Counted from the first letter of the stretch, positions 34,186-47,650 are shown. The stretch is 64,000 bases of DNA from Eretmocerus hayati (GCA_029851415.1 CM056743.1:10036727-10100726), one strand, 5' to 3'. Notes: generated by a model not told the origin, from the sequence alone. Program-made: numbers and translations.

Positions 34186-37100
34186 CCCAATGGACCCGAG
34201 ACTCTACAGAACCTTAGATCGAGTGGTTATGGTCCATTGATGATGCCCAGATAATTTATTACCAGTCAGCACCCTCGGCTATGGGGCCCAAAACAGGGCG
34301 AAATCGAGCTTTGAGCAGTTATCTGCGCAGTGATGAAGCCACTGTGGGTTGTAGGAGGTTTCAATGGACCCGAAACTCTACAGAACCTTAGATCGAGTGA
34401 TTATGTATCATTGATGATGCCCAGAGAATTTATTACCAGTCAGCACCCTCGGCTATGGGGCCCAAAACAGGGAGAAATCGAGCTTTGAGCAATTATCTGC
34501 CCAGTTATGACGCCACTGTGGGTTGTAGGATGTTCCAATGGACCCGAAACTCTACAGAACCTCAGATCGAGTGATCATGTATCATTGATGATGCCCAGAG
34601 AATTTATTACCAGTCAGCACCCTCGGCTATGGGGCCCAAAACAGGGAGAAATCGAGCTTTGAGCAATTATCTGCCCAGTTATGACGCCACTGTGGGTTGT
34701 AGGATGTTCCAATGGACCCGAAACTCTACAGAACCTCAGATCGAGTGATTATGTATCATTGATGATGCCCAGAGAATTTATTACCAGTCAGCACCCTCGG
34801 CTATGGGGCCAAAAACAGGGAGGAATCGAGCTTTGAGCAATTATCTGCCCAGTTATGACGCCACTGTGGGTTGTAGGATGTTCCAATGGACCCGAAACTC
34901 TACAGAACCTCAGATCGAGTGATTATGTATCATTGATGATGCCCAGAGAATTTATTACCAGTCAGCACCCTCGGCTATGGGGCCCAAAACAGGGAGAAAT
35001 CGAGCTTTGAGCAATTATCTGCCCAGTTATGACGCCACTGTGGGTTGTAGGATGTTCCAATGGACCCGAAACTCTACAGAACCTCAGATCGAGTGATTAT
35101 GTATCATTGATGATGCCCAGAGAATTTATTACCAGTCAGCACCCTCGGCTATGGGGCCAAAAACAGGGAGGAATCGAGCTTTGAGCAATTATCTGCCCAG
35201 TTATGACGCCACTGTGGGTTGTAGGATGTTCCAATGGACCCGAAACTCCACAAAACCCTAGATCAAGTAGTCACGTACTATCTCTGATGCCCAGAGAATT
35301 TATTACCAGTCAGCACCCTCAGCTATGGGGCCCAAAACAGGGCGAAATCAAGCTTTGGGCAGTTATCCGCGCAGTTATGACGCCACTGTGGGTTGTAGGA
35401 TGTTCCAATGGACCCGAAACTCTACAGAACCTTAGATCGAGTAGTCAAGTACTATCTCTGATGCCCAGAGGATTTATAACCAGTCAGCACCCTCGGCTAT
35501 GGGGCCCAAAACAGGGCGAAATCGAGCTTTGAGCAATTATCTGCCCAGTTATGACGCCACTGTGGGTTGTAGGATGTTCCAATGGACCCGAAACTCCACA
35601 AAACCCTAGATCGAGTAGTCACGTACTATCTCTGATGCCCAGAGAATTTATTACCAGTCAGCACCGTCGGCTATGTTGTCCGAAACAGGGCGAAATCAAG
35701 CTTAGAGCAGTTATCTGCGCAGTTATGACGCCACTGTGGGTTGTAGGATGATCCAATGGACCCGAAACTCTACAGAACCTCAGATCGAGTGATTATGTAT
35801 CATTGATGATGCCCAGAGAATTTATTACCAGTCAGCACCCTCGGCTATGGGGCCAAAAACAGGGAGGAATCGAGCTTTGAGCAATTATCTGCCCAGTTAT
35901 GACGCCACTGTGGGTTGTAGGATGTTCCAATGGACCCGAAACTCCACAAAACCCTAGATGAAGTAGTCACGTACTATCTCTGATGCCCAGAGAATTTATT
36001 ACCAGTCAGCACCCTCGGCTATGGGGCCCAAAACAGGGAGAGTTCGAGCTTTGAGCAACAATCAGCCCAGTTATGACGCCACTGTGGGTTGTAGGATGTT
36101 CCAATGGACCCGAAATGCTACAGAACCTTAGATCGAGTGATTATGTATCATTGATGATGCCCAGAGAATTTATTACCAGTCAGCACCCTCGGCTATGGGG
36201 CCCAAAACAGGGAGAAATCGAGCTTTGAGCAATTATCTGCCCAGTTATGACGCCACTGTGGGTTGTAGGATGTTCCAATGGACCCGAAACTCTACGAAAC
36301 TTCAGATCAAGTGGTTATGTATCATTGATGATGCCCAAAGAATTTATTACCAGTCAGCACCCTCGGCTATGGGGCCCAAAACAGGGAGAAATCGAGCTTT
36401 GAGCAAATATCTGCCCAGTTATGACGCCACTGTGGGTTGTAGGATGTCCCAATGGACCCGAAACTCTACGAAACTTCAGATCAAGTGGTTATGAACCATT
36501 GATGATGCCCAGAGGATTTATTACCAGTCAGCACCATCGGCTATGGGGCCCAAAAAAGGGAGGAATCGAGCTTTGAGCAATTATCTGACCAGTTATGACG
36601 CCACTGTGGGTTGTAGGATGTTCCAATGGACCCGAAACTCCACAAAACCCTAGATCGAGTAGTCAAGTACTATCTCTGATGCCCAGAGAATTTATTACCA
36701 GTCAGCACCCTCGGCTATGGGGCCCAAAACGGGGCGAAATCGCGCTTTGAGCACTTATCTGCCCAGTTATGACGCCACTGTGGGTTGTAGGACGCTCTAA
36801 TGGACACGAAACTCAGCAAAACCTTAGAACAAGTAGTCACGTACTATCTCTGATGCCCAGAGAATTTATAACCAGTCAGCACCCTCAGCTATGGGGCCCA
36901 AAACAGGGCGAAATCAAGCTTCGGGCAGTTATCCGCGCAGTTATGACGCCACTGTGGGTTGTAGGATGTTCCAATGGACCCGAAACTCCACAAAACACTA
37001 GATCGAGGAGTCACGTACCATCTCTGATGCCCAGAGGATTTGTTACCAGTCAGCACCCTCGGCTATGGGGCCCAAAACAGGGAGAAATCGAGCTTTGAGC

Positions 37101-40100
37101 AATTATCTGCCCAGTTATGACGCCGCTGTGGGTTCTAGGATGTTCCAATGGAACCGAAACTCTACAGAACCTTAGATCGAGTGATTATGTATCATTGATG
37201 ATGCCCAGAGAATTTATTACCAGTCAGCACCCTCGGCTATGGGGCCCAAAACAGGGCGAAATCGAGCTTTGAGCAGTTATCTGCGCAGTGATGAAGCCAC
37301 TGTGGGTTGTAGGAGGTTTCAATGGACCCGAAACTCTACAGAACCTTAGATCGAGTGATTATGTATCATTGATGATGCCCAGAGAATTTATTACCAGTCA
37401 GCACCCTCGGCTATGGGGCCCAAAACAGGGAGAAATCGAGCTTTGAGCAATTATCTGCCTAGTTATGACGCCACTGTGGGTTGTAGGATGTTCCAATGGA
37501 CCCAAAACTCCACAAAACCCTAGATCAAGTAGTCACGTACTATCTCTGATGCCCAGAGAATTTATTACCAGTCAGCACCCTCAGCTATGGGGCCCAAAAC
37601 AGGGCGAAATCAAGCTTTGGGCAGTTATCCGCGCAGTTATGACGCCACTGTGGGTTGTAGGATGTTCCAATGGACCCGAAACTCTACAGAACCTTAGATC
37701 GAGTAGTCAAGTACTGTCTCTGATGCCCAGAGGATTTATAACCAGTCAGCACCCTCGGCTATGGGGCCCAAAACAGGGCGAAATCGAGCTCTGAGCAATT
37801 ATCTGCCCAGTTATGACGCCACTGTGGGTTGTAGGATGTTCCAATGGACCCGAAACTCCACAAAACCCTAGATCGAGTAGTCACGTACTATCTCTGATGC
37901 CCAGAGAATTTATTACCAGTCAGCACCGTCGGCTATGTTGTCCGAAACAGGGCGAAATCAAGCTTAGAGCAGTTATCTGCGCAGTTATGACGCCACTGTG
38001 GGTTGTAGGATGATCCAATGGACCCGAAACTCTACAGAACCTCAGATCGAGTGATTATGTATCATTGATGATGCCCAGCGAATTTATTACCAGTCAGCAC
38101 CCTCGGCTATGGGGCCAAAAACAGGGAGGAATCGAGCTTTGAGCAATTATCTGCCCAGTTATGACGCCACTGTGGGTTGTAGGATGTTCCAATGGACCCG
38201 AAACTCCACAAAACCCTAGATCAAGGAGTCACGTACTATCTCTGATGCCCAGAGAATTTATTACCAGTCAGCACCCTCGGCTATGGGGCCCAAAACAGGG
38301 AGAGTTCGAGCTTTGAGCAACAATCAGCCCAGTTATGACGCCACTGTGGGTTGTAGGATGTTCCAATGGACCCGAAACGCTACAGAACCTTAGATCGAGT
38401 GAATGTGTATCATTGATGATGCCCAGAGAATTTATTACCAGTCAGCACCCTCGGCTATGGGGCCCAAAACAGGGAGAAATCGAGCTTTGAGCAATTATCT
38501 GCCCAGTTATGACGCCACTGTGGGTTGTAGGATGTTCCAATGGACCCGAAACTCTACGAAACTTCAGATCAAGTGGTTATGTATCATTGATGATGCCCAA
38601 AGAATTTATTACCAGTCAGCACCCTCGGCTATGGGGCCCAAAACAGGGAGAAATCGAGCTTTGAGCAAATATCTGCCCAGTTATGACGCCACTGTGGGTT
38701 GTAGGATGTCCCAATGGACCCGAAACTCTACGAAACTTCAGATCAAGTGGTTATGAACCATTGATGATGCCCAGAGGATTTATTACCAGTCAGCACCATC
38801 GGCTATGGGGCCCAAAAAAGGGAAGAATCGAGCTTTGAGCAATTATCTGCCCAGTTATGACGCCACTGTGGGTTGTAGGATGTTCCAATGGACCCGAAAC
38901 TCCACAGAACCCTAGATCGAGTAGTCGAGTACCATCTCTGATGCCCAGAGAATTTATAACCAGTCAGCACCCTCAGCTATGGGGCCCAAAACAGGGCGAA
39001 ATCAAGCTTCGGGCAGTTATCCGCGCAGTTATGACGCCACTGTGGGTTGTAGGATGTTCCAATGGACCCGAAACTCCACAAAACACTAGATCGAGGAGTC
39101 ACGTACCATCTCTGATGCCCAGAGGATTTGTTACCAGTCAGCACCCTCGGCTATGGGGCCCAAAACAGGGAGAAATCGAGCTTTGAGCAATTATCTGCCC
39201 AGTTATGACGCCGCTGTGGGTTCTAGGATGTTCCAATGGAACCGAAACTCTACAGAACCTTAGATCGAGTGATTATGTATCATTGATGATGCCCAGAGAA
39301 TTTATTACCAGTCAGCACCCTCGGCTATGGGGCCCAAAACAGGGCGAAATCGAGCTTTGAGCAGTTATCTGCGCAGTGATGAAGCCACTGTGGGTTGTAG
39401 GAGGTTTCAATGGACCCGAAACTCTACAGAACCTTAGATCGAGTGATTATGTATCATTGATGATGCCCAGAGAATTTATTACCAGTCAGCACCCTCGGCT
39501 ATGGGGCCCAAAACAGGGAGAAATCGAGCTTTGAGCAATTATCTGCCTAGTTATGACGCCACTGTGGGTTGTAGGATGTTCCAATGGACCCAAAACTCCA
39601 CAAAACCCTAGATCAAGTAGTCACGTACTATCTCTGATGCCCAGAGAATTTATTACCAGTCAGCACCCTCAGCTATGGGGCCCAAAACAGGGCGAAATCA
39701 AGCTTTGGGCAGTTATCCGCGCAGTTATGACGCCACTGTGGGTTGTAGGATGTTCCAATGGACCCGAAACTCTACAGAACCTTAGATCGAGTAGTCAAGT
39801 ACTATCTCTGATGCCCAGAGGATTTATAACCAGTCAGCACCCTCGGCTATGGGGCCCAAAACAGGGCGAAATCGAGCTTTGAGCAATTATCTGCCCAGTT
39901 ATGACGCCACTGTGGGTTGTAGGATGTTCCAATGGACCCGAAACTCCACAAAACCCTAGATCGAGTAGTCACGTACTATCTCTGATGCCCAGAGAATTTA
40001 TTACCAGTCAGCACCGTCGGCTATGTTGTCCGAAACAGGGCGAAATCAAGCTTAGAGCAGTTATCTGCGCAGTTATGACGCCACTGTGGGTTGTAGGATG

Positions 40101-42135
40101 ATCCAATGGACCCGAAACTCTACAGAACCTCAGATCGAGTGATTATGTATCATTGATGATGCCCAGCGAATTTATTACCAGTCAGCACCCTCGGCTATGG
40201 GGCGAAAAACAGGGAGGAATCGAGCTTTGAGCAATTATCTGCCCAGTTATGACGCCACTGTGGGTTGTAGGATGTTCCAACGGACCCGAAACTCCACAAA
40301 ACCCTAGATCAAGGAGTCACGTACTATCTCTGATGCCCAGAGAATTTATTACCAGTCAGCACCCTCGGCTATGGGGCCCAAAACAGGGAGAGTTCGAGCT
40401 TTGAGCAACAATCAGCCCAGTTATGACGCCACTGTGGGTTGTAGGATGTTCCAATGGACCCGAAACGCTACAGAACCTTAGATCGAGTGAATATGTATCA
40501 TTGATGATGCCCAGAGAATTTATTACCAGTCAGCACCCTCGGCTATGGGGCCCAAAACAGGGAGAAATCGAGCTTTGAGCAATTATCTGCCCAGTTATGA
40601 CGCCACTGTGGGTTGTAGGATGTTCCAATGGACCCGAAACTCTACGAAACTTCAGATCAAGTTGTTATGTATCATTGATGATGCCCAAAGAATTTATTAC
40701 CAGTCAGCACCCTCGGCTATGGGGCCCAAAACAGGGAGAAATCGAGCTTTGAGCAAATATCTGCCCAGTTATGACGCCACTGTGGGTTGTAGGATGTCCC
40801 AATGGACCCGAAACTCTACGAAACTTCAGATCAAGTGGTTATGAACCATTGATGATGCCCAGAGGATTTATTACCAGTCAGCACCATCGGCTATGGGGCC
40901 CAAAAAAGGGAAGAATCGAGCTTTGAGCAATTATCTGCCCAGTTATGACGCCACTGTGGGTTGTAGGATGTTCCAATGGACCCGAAACTCCACAGAACCC
41001 TAGATCGAGTAGTCAAGTACTATCTCTGATGCCCAGAGAATTTATTACCAGTCAGCACCCTCGGCTATGGGGCCCAAAACAGGGCGAAATCGCGCTTTGG
41101 GCACTTATCTGCCCAGTTATGACGCCACTGTGGGTTGTAGGATGTTCCAATGGACACAAAACTCAGCAAAACCCTAGATCAAGTAGTCGAGTACCATCTC
41201 TGATGCCCAGAGAATTCATTACCAGTCAGCACCCTCGGCTATGGGGCCCAAAACAGGGCGAAATCGAGCTTCGAGCAGTTATCTGCGCAGTTATGACGCC
41301 ACTGTGGGTTGAAGGATGTTCCAATGGACCCGAAACTCTACAGAACCTCAGATCAAGTGGTTATGCATCATTGATGATGCCCAGAGGATTCATTCCCAGT
41401 CAGCACCCTCGGCTATGGGGCCCAAAACGGGGCGAAATCGCGCTTTGAGCACTTATCTGCCCAGTTATGACGCCACTGTGGGTTGTAGGACGCTCTAATG
41501 GACACGAAACTCAGCAAAACCTTAGAACAAGTAGTCACGTACTATCTCTGATGCCCAGAGAATTTATAACCAGTCAGCACCCTCAGCTATGGGGCCCAAA
41601 ACAGGGCGAAATCAAGCTTCGGGCAGTTATCCGCGCAGTTATGACGCCACTGTGGGTTGTAGGATGTTCCAATGGACCCGAAACTCCACAAAACACTAGA
41701 TCGAGGAGTCACGTACCATCTCTGATGCCCAGAGGATTTGTTACCAGTCAGCACCCTCGGCTATGGGGCCCAAAACAGGGAGAAATCGAGCTTTGAGCAA
41801 TTATCTGCCCAGTTATGACGCCACTGTGGGTTGTAGGATGTTCCAATGGAACCGAAACTCTACAGAACCTTAGATCGAGTGATTATGTATCATTGATGAT
41901 GCCCAGAGAATTTATTACCAGTCAGCACCCTCGGCTATGGGGCCCAAAACAGGGAGAAATCGAGCTTAGAGCAATTATCTGCCCAGTTATGACGCCACTG
42001 TGGGTTGTAGGATGATCCAATGGACCCGAAACTCTACAGAACCTCAGATCGAGTGGTTATTGACCATTGATAATGTCCAGAGAATTCATTTCCATTCAGC
42101 ACCCTCGGCTATGGGGCCCAAAACAGGGCGAAATC
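34186..42135 (+). repeat. 174-bp satellite array, left arm, about 46 units
   Basis: The unit includes GCCACTGTGGGTTGTAGGAT, GTTCCAATGGACCCGAAACT, GATGCCCAGAGAATTTATTA, CCAGTCAGCACCCTCGGCTA and TGGGGCCCAAAACAGGGCGA. Spacing is 174 bp. Variants recur every 2088 bp (12 units), for example the blocks starting at 37465 and 39553. The 13-unit interval from 35203 to 37465 shows unit gain or loss. The unit is a multiple of three, so some frames stay open up to 167 codons; this is a by-product of the period and not evidence for protein. Confidence 0.95.
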
Positions 42136-44563
42136 CTACAACCCACAGTGTTGTCATAACTAGGCAGATAATTGCTCAAAGCTCGAATTATCCCTGTTTT
42201 GGGCCCAATAGCCGAGGATGCTGACTGGTAATAAATCCTCTGGGCATCAGAGATAGTACGTGACTCCTCGATAAAGGGTTTTGTGGAGTTTCGGGTCCAT
42301 TGGAACATTCTACAACCCACAGTGGCGTCATAACTGGGCAGATAATTGCTCAAAGCTTGATTTCTCCCTGTTTTGGGCCCCATAGCCGAGGGTGCTGAAT
42401 GGTAATAAATCCTCTGGGCATCAGAGATAGTACGTGACTTCTTGATCTACGGTTTTGTGGAGTTTCGGTCCCATTGGAACATTCTACAACCCACAGTGGC
42501 GTCATATCTGCGCGAATAACTGCCCAAAGCTCGATTTCGCCCCGTTTTGGGCCCCATAGCCGAGGGTGCTGACTGGTAATAAATCCTCTGGGCATCATTA
42601 ATGGTACATCACCACTTGATCTGAGAATCTGTAGAGTTTCGGGTCCATTGGACGTCCCACAACCCACAGTGGCTTCATCACTGCGCAGATAACTGCTCAA
42701 AGCTTGATTTCGCCCTGTTTTGGGTCCCATAGCCGAGGGTGCTGACTGGTAATGAATCCCCTGGGCATCAGAGATAGTACATGACTACTCGATCTAGGGT
42801 TCTGTGGAGTTTCGGGTCCATTGGAACATCCTACAACCATCAGTGGCGTCATAACTGGGCAGATAATTGCTCAAAGCTCGATTTCTCCCTGTTTTGGGCC
42901 CCATAGCCGAGGGTGCTGACTGGTAATAAATTCTCTGGGCATTATCAATGGTACATAACCACTTGATCTGAGGTTCTGTAGAGTTTCGGGTCCAATGAAA
43001 CATCCTACAACCCACAGTGGCTTCATCACTGCGCGGATAACTGTCCAAAGCTTGATTTCACCCTGTTTTGGGCCCCATAGCCGAGGGTGCTGACTGGTAA
43101 TAAATCCTCTGGGCATCAGAGATAGTACGTGACTACTTGATCTGGGGTTTTGTCGAGTTCCGGGTCCATTGGAACATCCTCCAACCCACAGTGGCGTCAT
43201 AACTGGTCAGATAATTGCTCAAAGCTCGATTCCTCCCTGTTTTGGGCCCCATAGCTGAGGGTGCTGACTGGTAATAAATTCTCTGGGCATCAGAGATAGT
43301 ACGTGACTACTTCATCTAGGGTTTTGTGGAGTTTCGGGTCCATTGGAACATCCTACAACCCACAGTGGCGTCATAACTGGGCAGATAATTGCTCAAAGCT
43401 CGATTTCTCCCTGTTTTGGGCCCCATAGCCGAGGGTGCTGACTGGTAATAAATTCTCTGGGCATCAGAGATAGTACGTGACTACTTGATCTAGGGTTTTG
43501 TGGAGTTTCGGGTCCATTGGAACATCCTACAACCCACAGTGGCGTCATAACTGGGCAGATAATTGCTCAAAGCTCGATTTCTCCCTGTTTTGGGCCCCAT
43601 AGCCGAGGGTGCTGACTGGTAATAAATTCTCTGGGCATCATCAATGATACATAATCACTTGATCTAAGGTTCTGTAGAGTTTCGGGTCCATTAGAACATC
43701 CTACAACCCACAGTGGCGTTATGACTGCGCGGATAACTGCCCAAAGCTTGATTTCGCCCTGTTTTGGGCCCCATAGCCGAGGGTGCTGACTGGTAATAAA
43801 TTCTCTGGGCATCAGAGATAGTACGTGACTACTTGATCTAGGGTTTTGTCGAGTTCCGGGTCCATTGGAACATCCTCCAACCCACAGTGGCGTCATAACT
43901 GGTCAGATAATTGCTCAAAGCTCGATTCCTCCCTGTTTTGGGCTCCATAGCTGAGGGTGCTGACTGGTAATAAATCCTCTGGGCATCAGAGATATTACGT
44001 GACTACTTGATCTAGGGTTTTGTGGAGTTTCGGTTCCATTGGAACATCCTACAACCCACAGTGGCGTCATAACTGGGCAGATAATTGCTCAAAGCTCGAT
44101 TTCCCCCTGTTTTGGGCCCCATAGCCGAGGGTGCTGACTGGTAATAAATTCTCTGGGCATCAGAGATAGTACGTAACTACTTGATCTAGGGTTTTGTGGA
44201 GTTTCGGGTCCATTGGAACATCCTACAACCCACAGTGGCGTCATAACTGGGCAGATAATTGCTCTAAGCTCGATTTCTCCCTGTTTTGGGCCCCATAGAC
44301 GAGGGTGCTGACTGGTCATAAATTCTCTGGGCATCATCAATGATACATAATCACTCGATCTAAGGTTCTGTAGAGTTTCGGGTCCATTGGAACCTCCTAC
44401 AACCCACAGTGGCTCCATCACTGCGCAGATAACTGCTCAAAGCTCGATTTCGCCCTGTTTTGGGCCCCATAGCCGAGGGTGCTGACTGGTAATAAATTAT
44501 CTGGGCATCACCAATGGTACATAACCACTTGATCTAAGGTTCTGTAGAATTTCGGGTCCATTG
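42136..44563 (-). repeat. 174-bp satellite array, right arm, about 14 units
   Basis: Same unit as 34186-42135 in reverse orientation (CTACAACCCACAGTGGCGTC, TAATAAATTCTCTGGGCATC). The head-to-head junction at about 42135 joins GGGCGAAATC directly to CTACAACCC. Confidence 0.94.
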
Positions 44564-45263
44564 GGACTCTCTGGCATCCCCCCGTGACGTCTCGACTGCG
44601 ACTATAATAACGTTAAGCACGGTCTCCCCTGTTTTGGGCCCCATGATCGAGTTTGCTGATTCGTTATCGATTCTCTATTATCTCTGAAGACTCATGTGTA
44701 CCCCACTCAACGTTAGACAGGTTTCCGTATGCGATGGAATTTTTTCATTCGCACGTTATTGTACAGAGGTAGCTCAGTCTATCATATATTTCTCATCTCG
44801 CCCCGCTCCAGCTCTCGTCCAGCCTCAGGCCCAAATATCGGTTTCCGCTTGGTCTCGGGACTATCTCGACTATACCTTTCGAGAGTAATAAAAAAGTAAT
44901 AAAATCCTGTGTAGTTCTGAGTGTCCTCAAAGCTACGCCTGTATATGGTGTTCGCTAGCGTAAGCTTACGCTAGCGAAAACCATCATATTTCAGCTGAAT
45001 CATATCACACGCATATTTTGAGGACGTATTCTGAGAGTAATAAAAAGGTAATAAAAAATGAGCTATTGCACATCCCCGTACGATCTTTCCCCGGCCACGT
45101 GTTCGCTAGCGTAAGCTTCCGCTAGCGAAAACTCTCGTATTTCGGGCCCATGACCGGTAATAAATTTCTTTCTTTGGTAATAAATTAGTAATAAAATAGT
45201 AATAAAAAGTGAAATTGGTTTGGGCCCGATTCGTGAGTTAGTGTTCGCTAGCTTCAGGTACCC
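44564..45263 (-). repeat. Outer terminal inverted repeat of element 2, right arm
   Basis: Reverse complement of the left outer arm with scattered substitutions; holds palindromes at 44951-44978 and 45102-45129. Confidence 0.87.
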
Positions 45264-45272
45264 CATCAAGAT
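45264..45272 (+). repeat. 9-bp target-site duplication of element 2, right copy
   Basis: CATCAAGAT, identical to 33479-33487. Confidence 0.88.
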
Positions 45273-45360
45273 TAATGTATCCTAACTGTTGAGGATGACT
45301 TACATGAGTATGTACACATGAGTCACAAACTAGTTACCGTTCTCTCACATCCAGAAGAGG

Positions 45361-45620
45361 GAAACTGAGACCCGGGATCCCAATTGTCTCACATTAGTTT
45401 TTGGATTTGGATGAGAGTTTACGGTTCATAGTTCCCCACTTTTGCCTGCGTGCTCATGTGCAATGAGTTTAATATCCACAAGTCATCTCAAATGTCTCAA
45501 ACAAGTTTCTTGGATAAGACAATTGAGACCGGGCACCTCAATTGTCTTCAACAAGTTTCTTGGTTGGGATGAGAGCTAACAGACATTAGTTGACCATTTT
45601 TGTCTGCATATTCATATGAA
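45361..45620 (+). repeat. Dispersed repeat, copy B
   Basis: Shares CCCACTTTTGCCTGCGTGCT, AAGACAATTGAGACCGGGCA and CATTTTTGTCTGCATATTCA with copies A and C. It contains two partial tandem copies of the GAGACC(C/G)GG block. Confidence 0.7.
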
Positions 45621-47199
45621 CTAGCGATACTGCCTTGCTCGCTAACGCTCGCTCGGCTTCACTTTATTTGGTAAAATCAATAGTTTTGCGACATAAAATT
45701 GATTTCTATTATGTTCTGCAACTATTAAAACTATCAGTTGATAAAAAATTTTTGACTATGATAATAATGAAAGTTCCGAGTTTTCTTTAAGAATTTTTCG
45801 ATATTATGAAGATACTCTTTCAGTAGTTTTTTGATTAAAATTTCTAGTTGTTCTTCAGTTAAGGTGGCTGCAGTACTTTTTAATAAAACGTTTGTTTCAA
45901 GCGCAAATGGGCATGAACTATACTTAATTTTAACATCAGACATATTAAACCATTTGCGAATATATGGAGTCAACCACTAAACTCGTGAGCAAATCGACTT
46001 CAAAAATTGTTTTTGACTTACACGTAACCTTATGGGTCAGATGCGTTAAGATGAGCTCACGCGGTAACTATTCGTATGATTTTTGTTTTGACTAAGGAAA
46101 CGGATCCTTAGCCATTTTCTAAAAATTGATACCAGGAAAATCATGGGTGAATCATTATAATTTCTAAAAAATGAAAGTGAAAGTAAAAAAGTAGCGTTGC
46201 AGCCAATGCTTGCGATGTGAGTAAGTATAGAGGAGAGTGGGGCAAAATTGGACGGATTTTGCAGTGGGGCTATCTGACGATACTTGGGACTAGGCGCGCT
46301 ATGGGACTTTGAAGTTCAACTATTGAATAGATTGTAAAAAAATTTTCAGTCTCCTAGGTCTCAGCGTTCATACTTTTTATTGAAGTTGAAAAAAAAAAAT
46401 CTGTCCAAATTCATCCCGAACTGGGGGGCTCTTTTGACAAGTTTTGGGGGCAAATTTGGACAGCCTTCCAGAATTGAGGTATACGGCATTATTCCCTACC
46501 TATTAAAATCGCATTTGCCCATCAAAACACGTGGTAATAACTCAAAATCAATAGAGAAACCCCCTGAGACTTTTACATCCTCCCATAGCCCGAGCAAGCG
46601 AGCCGTTTTTGTGTTATTCTTCAGCATTATTGAGATAGGCGCTTCACTGGTGTAATATCGTCTTCAGCAATGAGTAATCGACTCGTAGCTTCTAAGAGTC
46701 GACTTTTCTTTCTTTTTTTTCATACTGGAGGTATTCATACTCGCCCCTACGTCAACGATCCCCTTGATAGTGTGGAACATTCAAGGCAATGTCACCGAAT
46801 GCGAGAAAGAAAATGCGAAAATCGAGGGCTATGTTGGAACACGTTGAAAGCGACTTCTGACTCCTGAGACGGTCATGGGACATCGTAACTTTATTTCCTC
46901 ACCCATTTTCAATAAACTAACTCATCTCCAACCTCCCACGCTTGGAAAGATTCGCACAGATGCATACGCGCCTCGATACGCGCAATTATCCTCGATAAAC
47001 ATGGACAGGCAATCGGTCGACCGATTTTAGATGGGATTTAGCATTGTCCAATTTCGCCCCCACCGATTCGTCCAAAAATGCTCTTAGGTATTTTTTCGCA
47101 GAATTGTGATCATTTGGGCTCAAGTGTACCGATTTTGGCCCACGACGGCTCAAAATCTTCGTTATGTAATATAGTTTTTGACCCCTTAACGGCGATTAA
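45621..47199. other. Anonymous stretch with a possible MITE remnant
   Basis: No supported gene. An unrecognised AT-rich minus-strand frame (45973-45734, 79 codons) is Leu/Lys-rich. GTGGGGCAAAATTGGAC at 46239 and GTCCAATTTCGCCCCCAC at 47043 are imperfect inverted copies about 820 bp apart, and a third GGGGGCAAATTTGGAC lies at 46447. They may be ends of a decayed element. Confidence 0.35.
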
Positions 47200-47324
47200 G
47201 CTCGTCCACTGAAGTTCTTAATCAATGTCAATTCAATCAATTCAATTCAATTTCAATCAATTATCTCAACAAAATATTATGAAAAGAAATTTTTGTGCGG
47301 AAAAAAGGGAAAAAATGATGAGAT

Positions 47325-47430
47325 AACTCAAAGATAACCGAAAGATAAAAAGATGACCCAAAGATAACGTTTAGATAAGAAGATAATCTAAAGATACTTT
47401 CAAGATAGTCTTAGATGATAAAATAGTTGG
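47325..47430 (+). repeat. AGATAA-rich cluster, copy 1
   Basis: Many (A)AGATAA or AGATGA words on the plus strand, matching WGATAR sites for GATA factors. A related region lies at 51340-51510. This copy is ~70 bp upstream of the duplicated core promoter. Confidence 0.6.
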
Positions 47431-47499
47431 AGATATACAGTAAGTATTCAGATACACGCGTCAACATTCATCATAAAAGTCACTAGAGGGAGCTAAAGG

Positions 47500-47535
47500 T
47501 ATATATACAAAATTAAAGCGTGGAGAAAGGTCAGT
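47500..47535 (+). promoter_or_regulatory. Core promoter, copy 1 (TATA plus TCAGT initiator)
   Basis: TATATATA at 47500 and TCAGT at 47531 give the ~31-bp TATA-to-start spacing typical of arthropod promoters. The whole arrangement is duplicated 228 bp downstream. Confidence 0.6.
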
Positions 47536-47650
47536 CTGTTCCGACCCATCGAAGGGTGAAGTCGATGCCGCTCCTGGTGATCAAGAAGTACTCCGAGAGC
47601 CAACCTCCAGGAGCTATGAGGTCAATTGAGTTATCACGAAGGAGTTAAAC
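47531..47650 (+). other. Putative first exon, copy 1, with a 27-codon upstream ORF
   Basis: From the TCAGT initiator to a GTAAGT splice donor at 47651 is 120 nt. An ATG ORF (47565-47648, 27 codons plus TAA) ends two bases before the donor. The second copy has the same exon length and the same ORF length with nine substitutions and no indel. This supports a constrained leader exon, though recent duplication alone could explain it. Confidence 0.5.

Larger units (their letters stand above)
33488..45263. mobile_element. Foldback-type transposon 2 (11.8 kb) with 174-bp satellite arms
   Basis: Begins GGGTACCTGAAGCTAGCGAA and ends with its reverse complement, flanked by a 9-bp duplication. Each arm has ~700 bp of unique outer sequence (33488-34185; 44564-45263), then a tandem array of a 174-bp unit. 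The two arrays meet head to head near 42135 with no spacer. The arrays hold about 46 and 14 units. No transposase is visible. Structure and duplication length match Drosophila FB elements, but sequence is unrelated to element 1. The outer arms hold repeated GCTAGCGAA palindromes and (T)TTTATTAC motifs. Confidence 0.88.

Noticed and set aside
35203..44421. Many 60-167-codon frames with M-T-P-L-W-V-V-G-C-S-N-G repeats on both strands
   Set aside because: They follow from the 174-bp satellite period being a multiple of three; start and stop positions vary at random among units and both strands are affected.
46380..46655. 91-codon ORF starting in a poly-A/Lys run
   Set aside because: It overlaps the possible MITE remnant with GGGGCAAA repeats and shows no domain.
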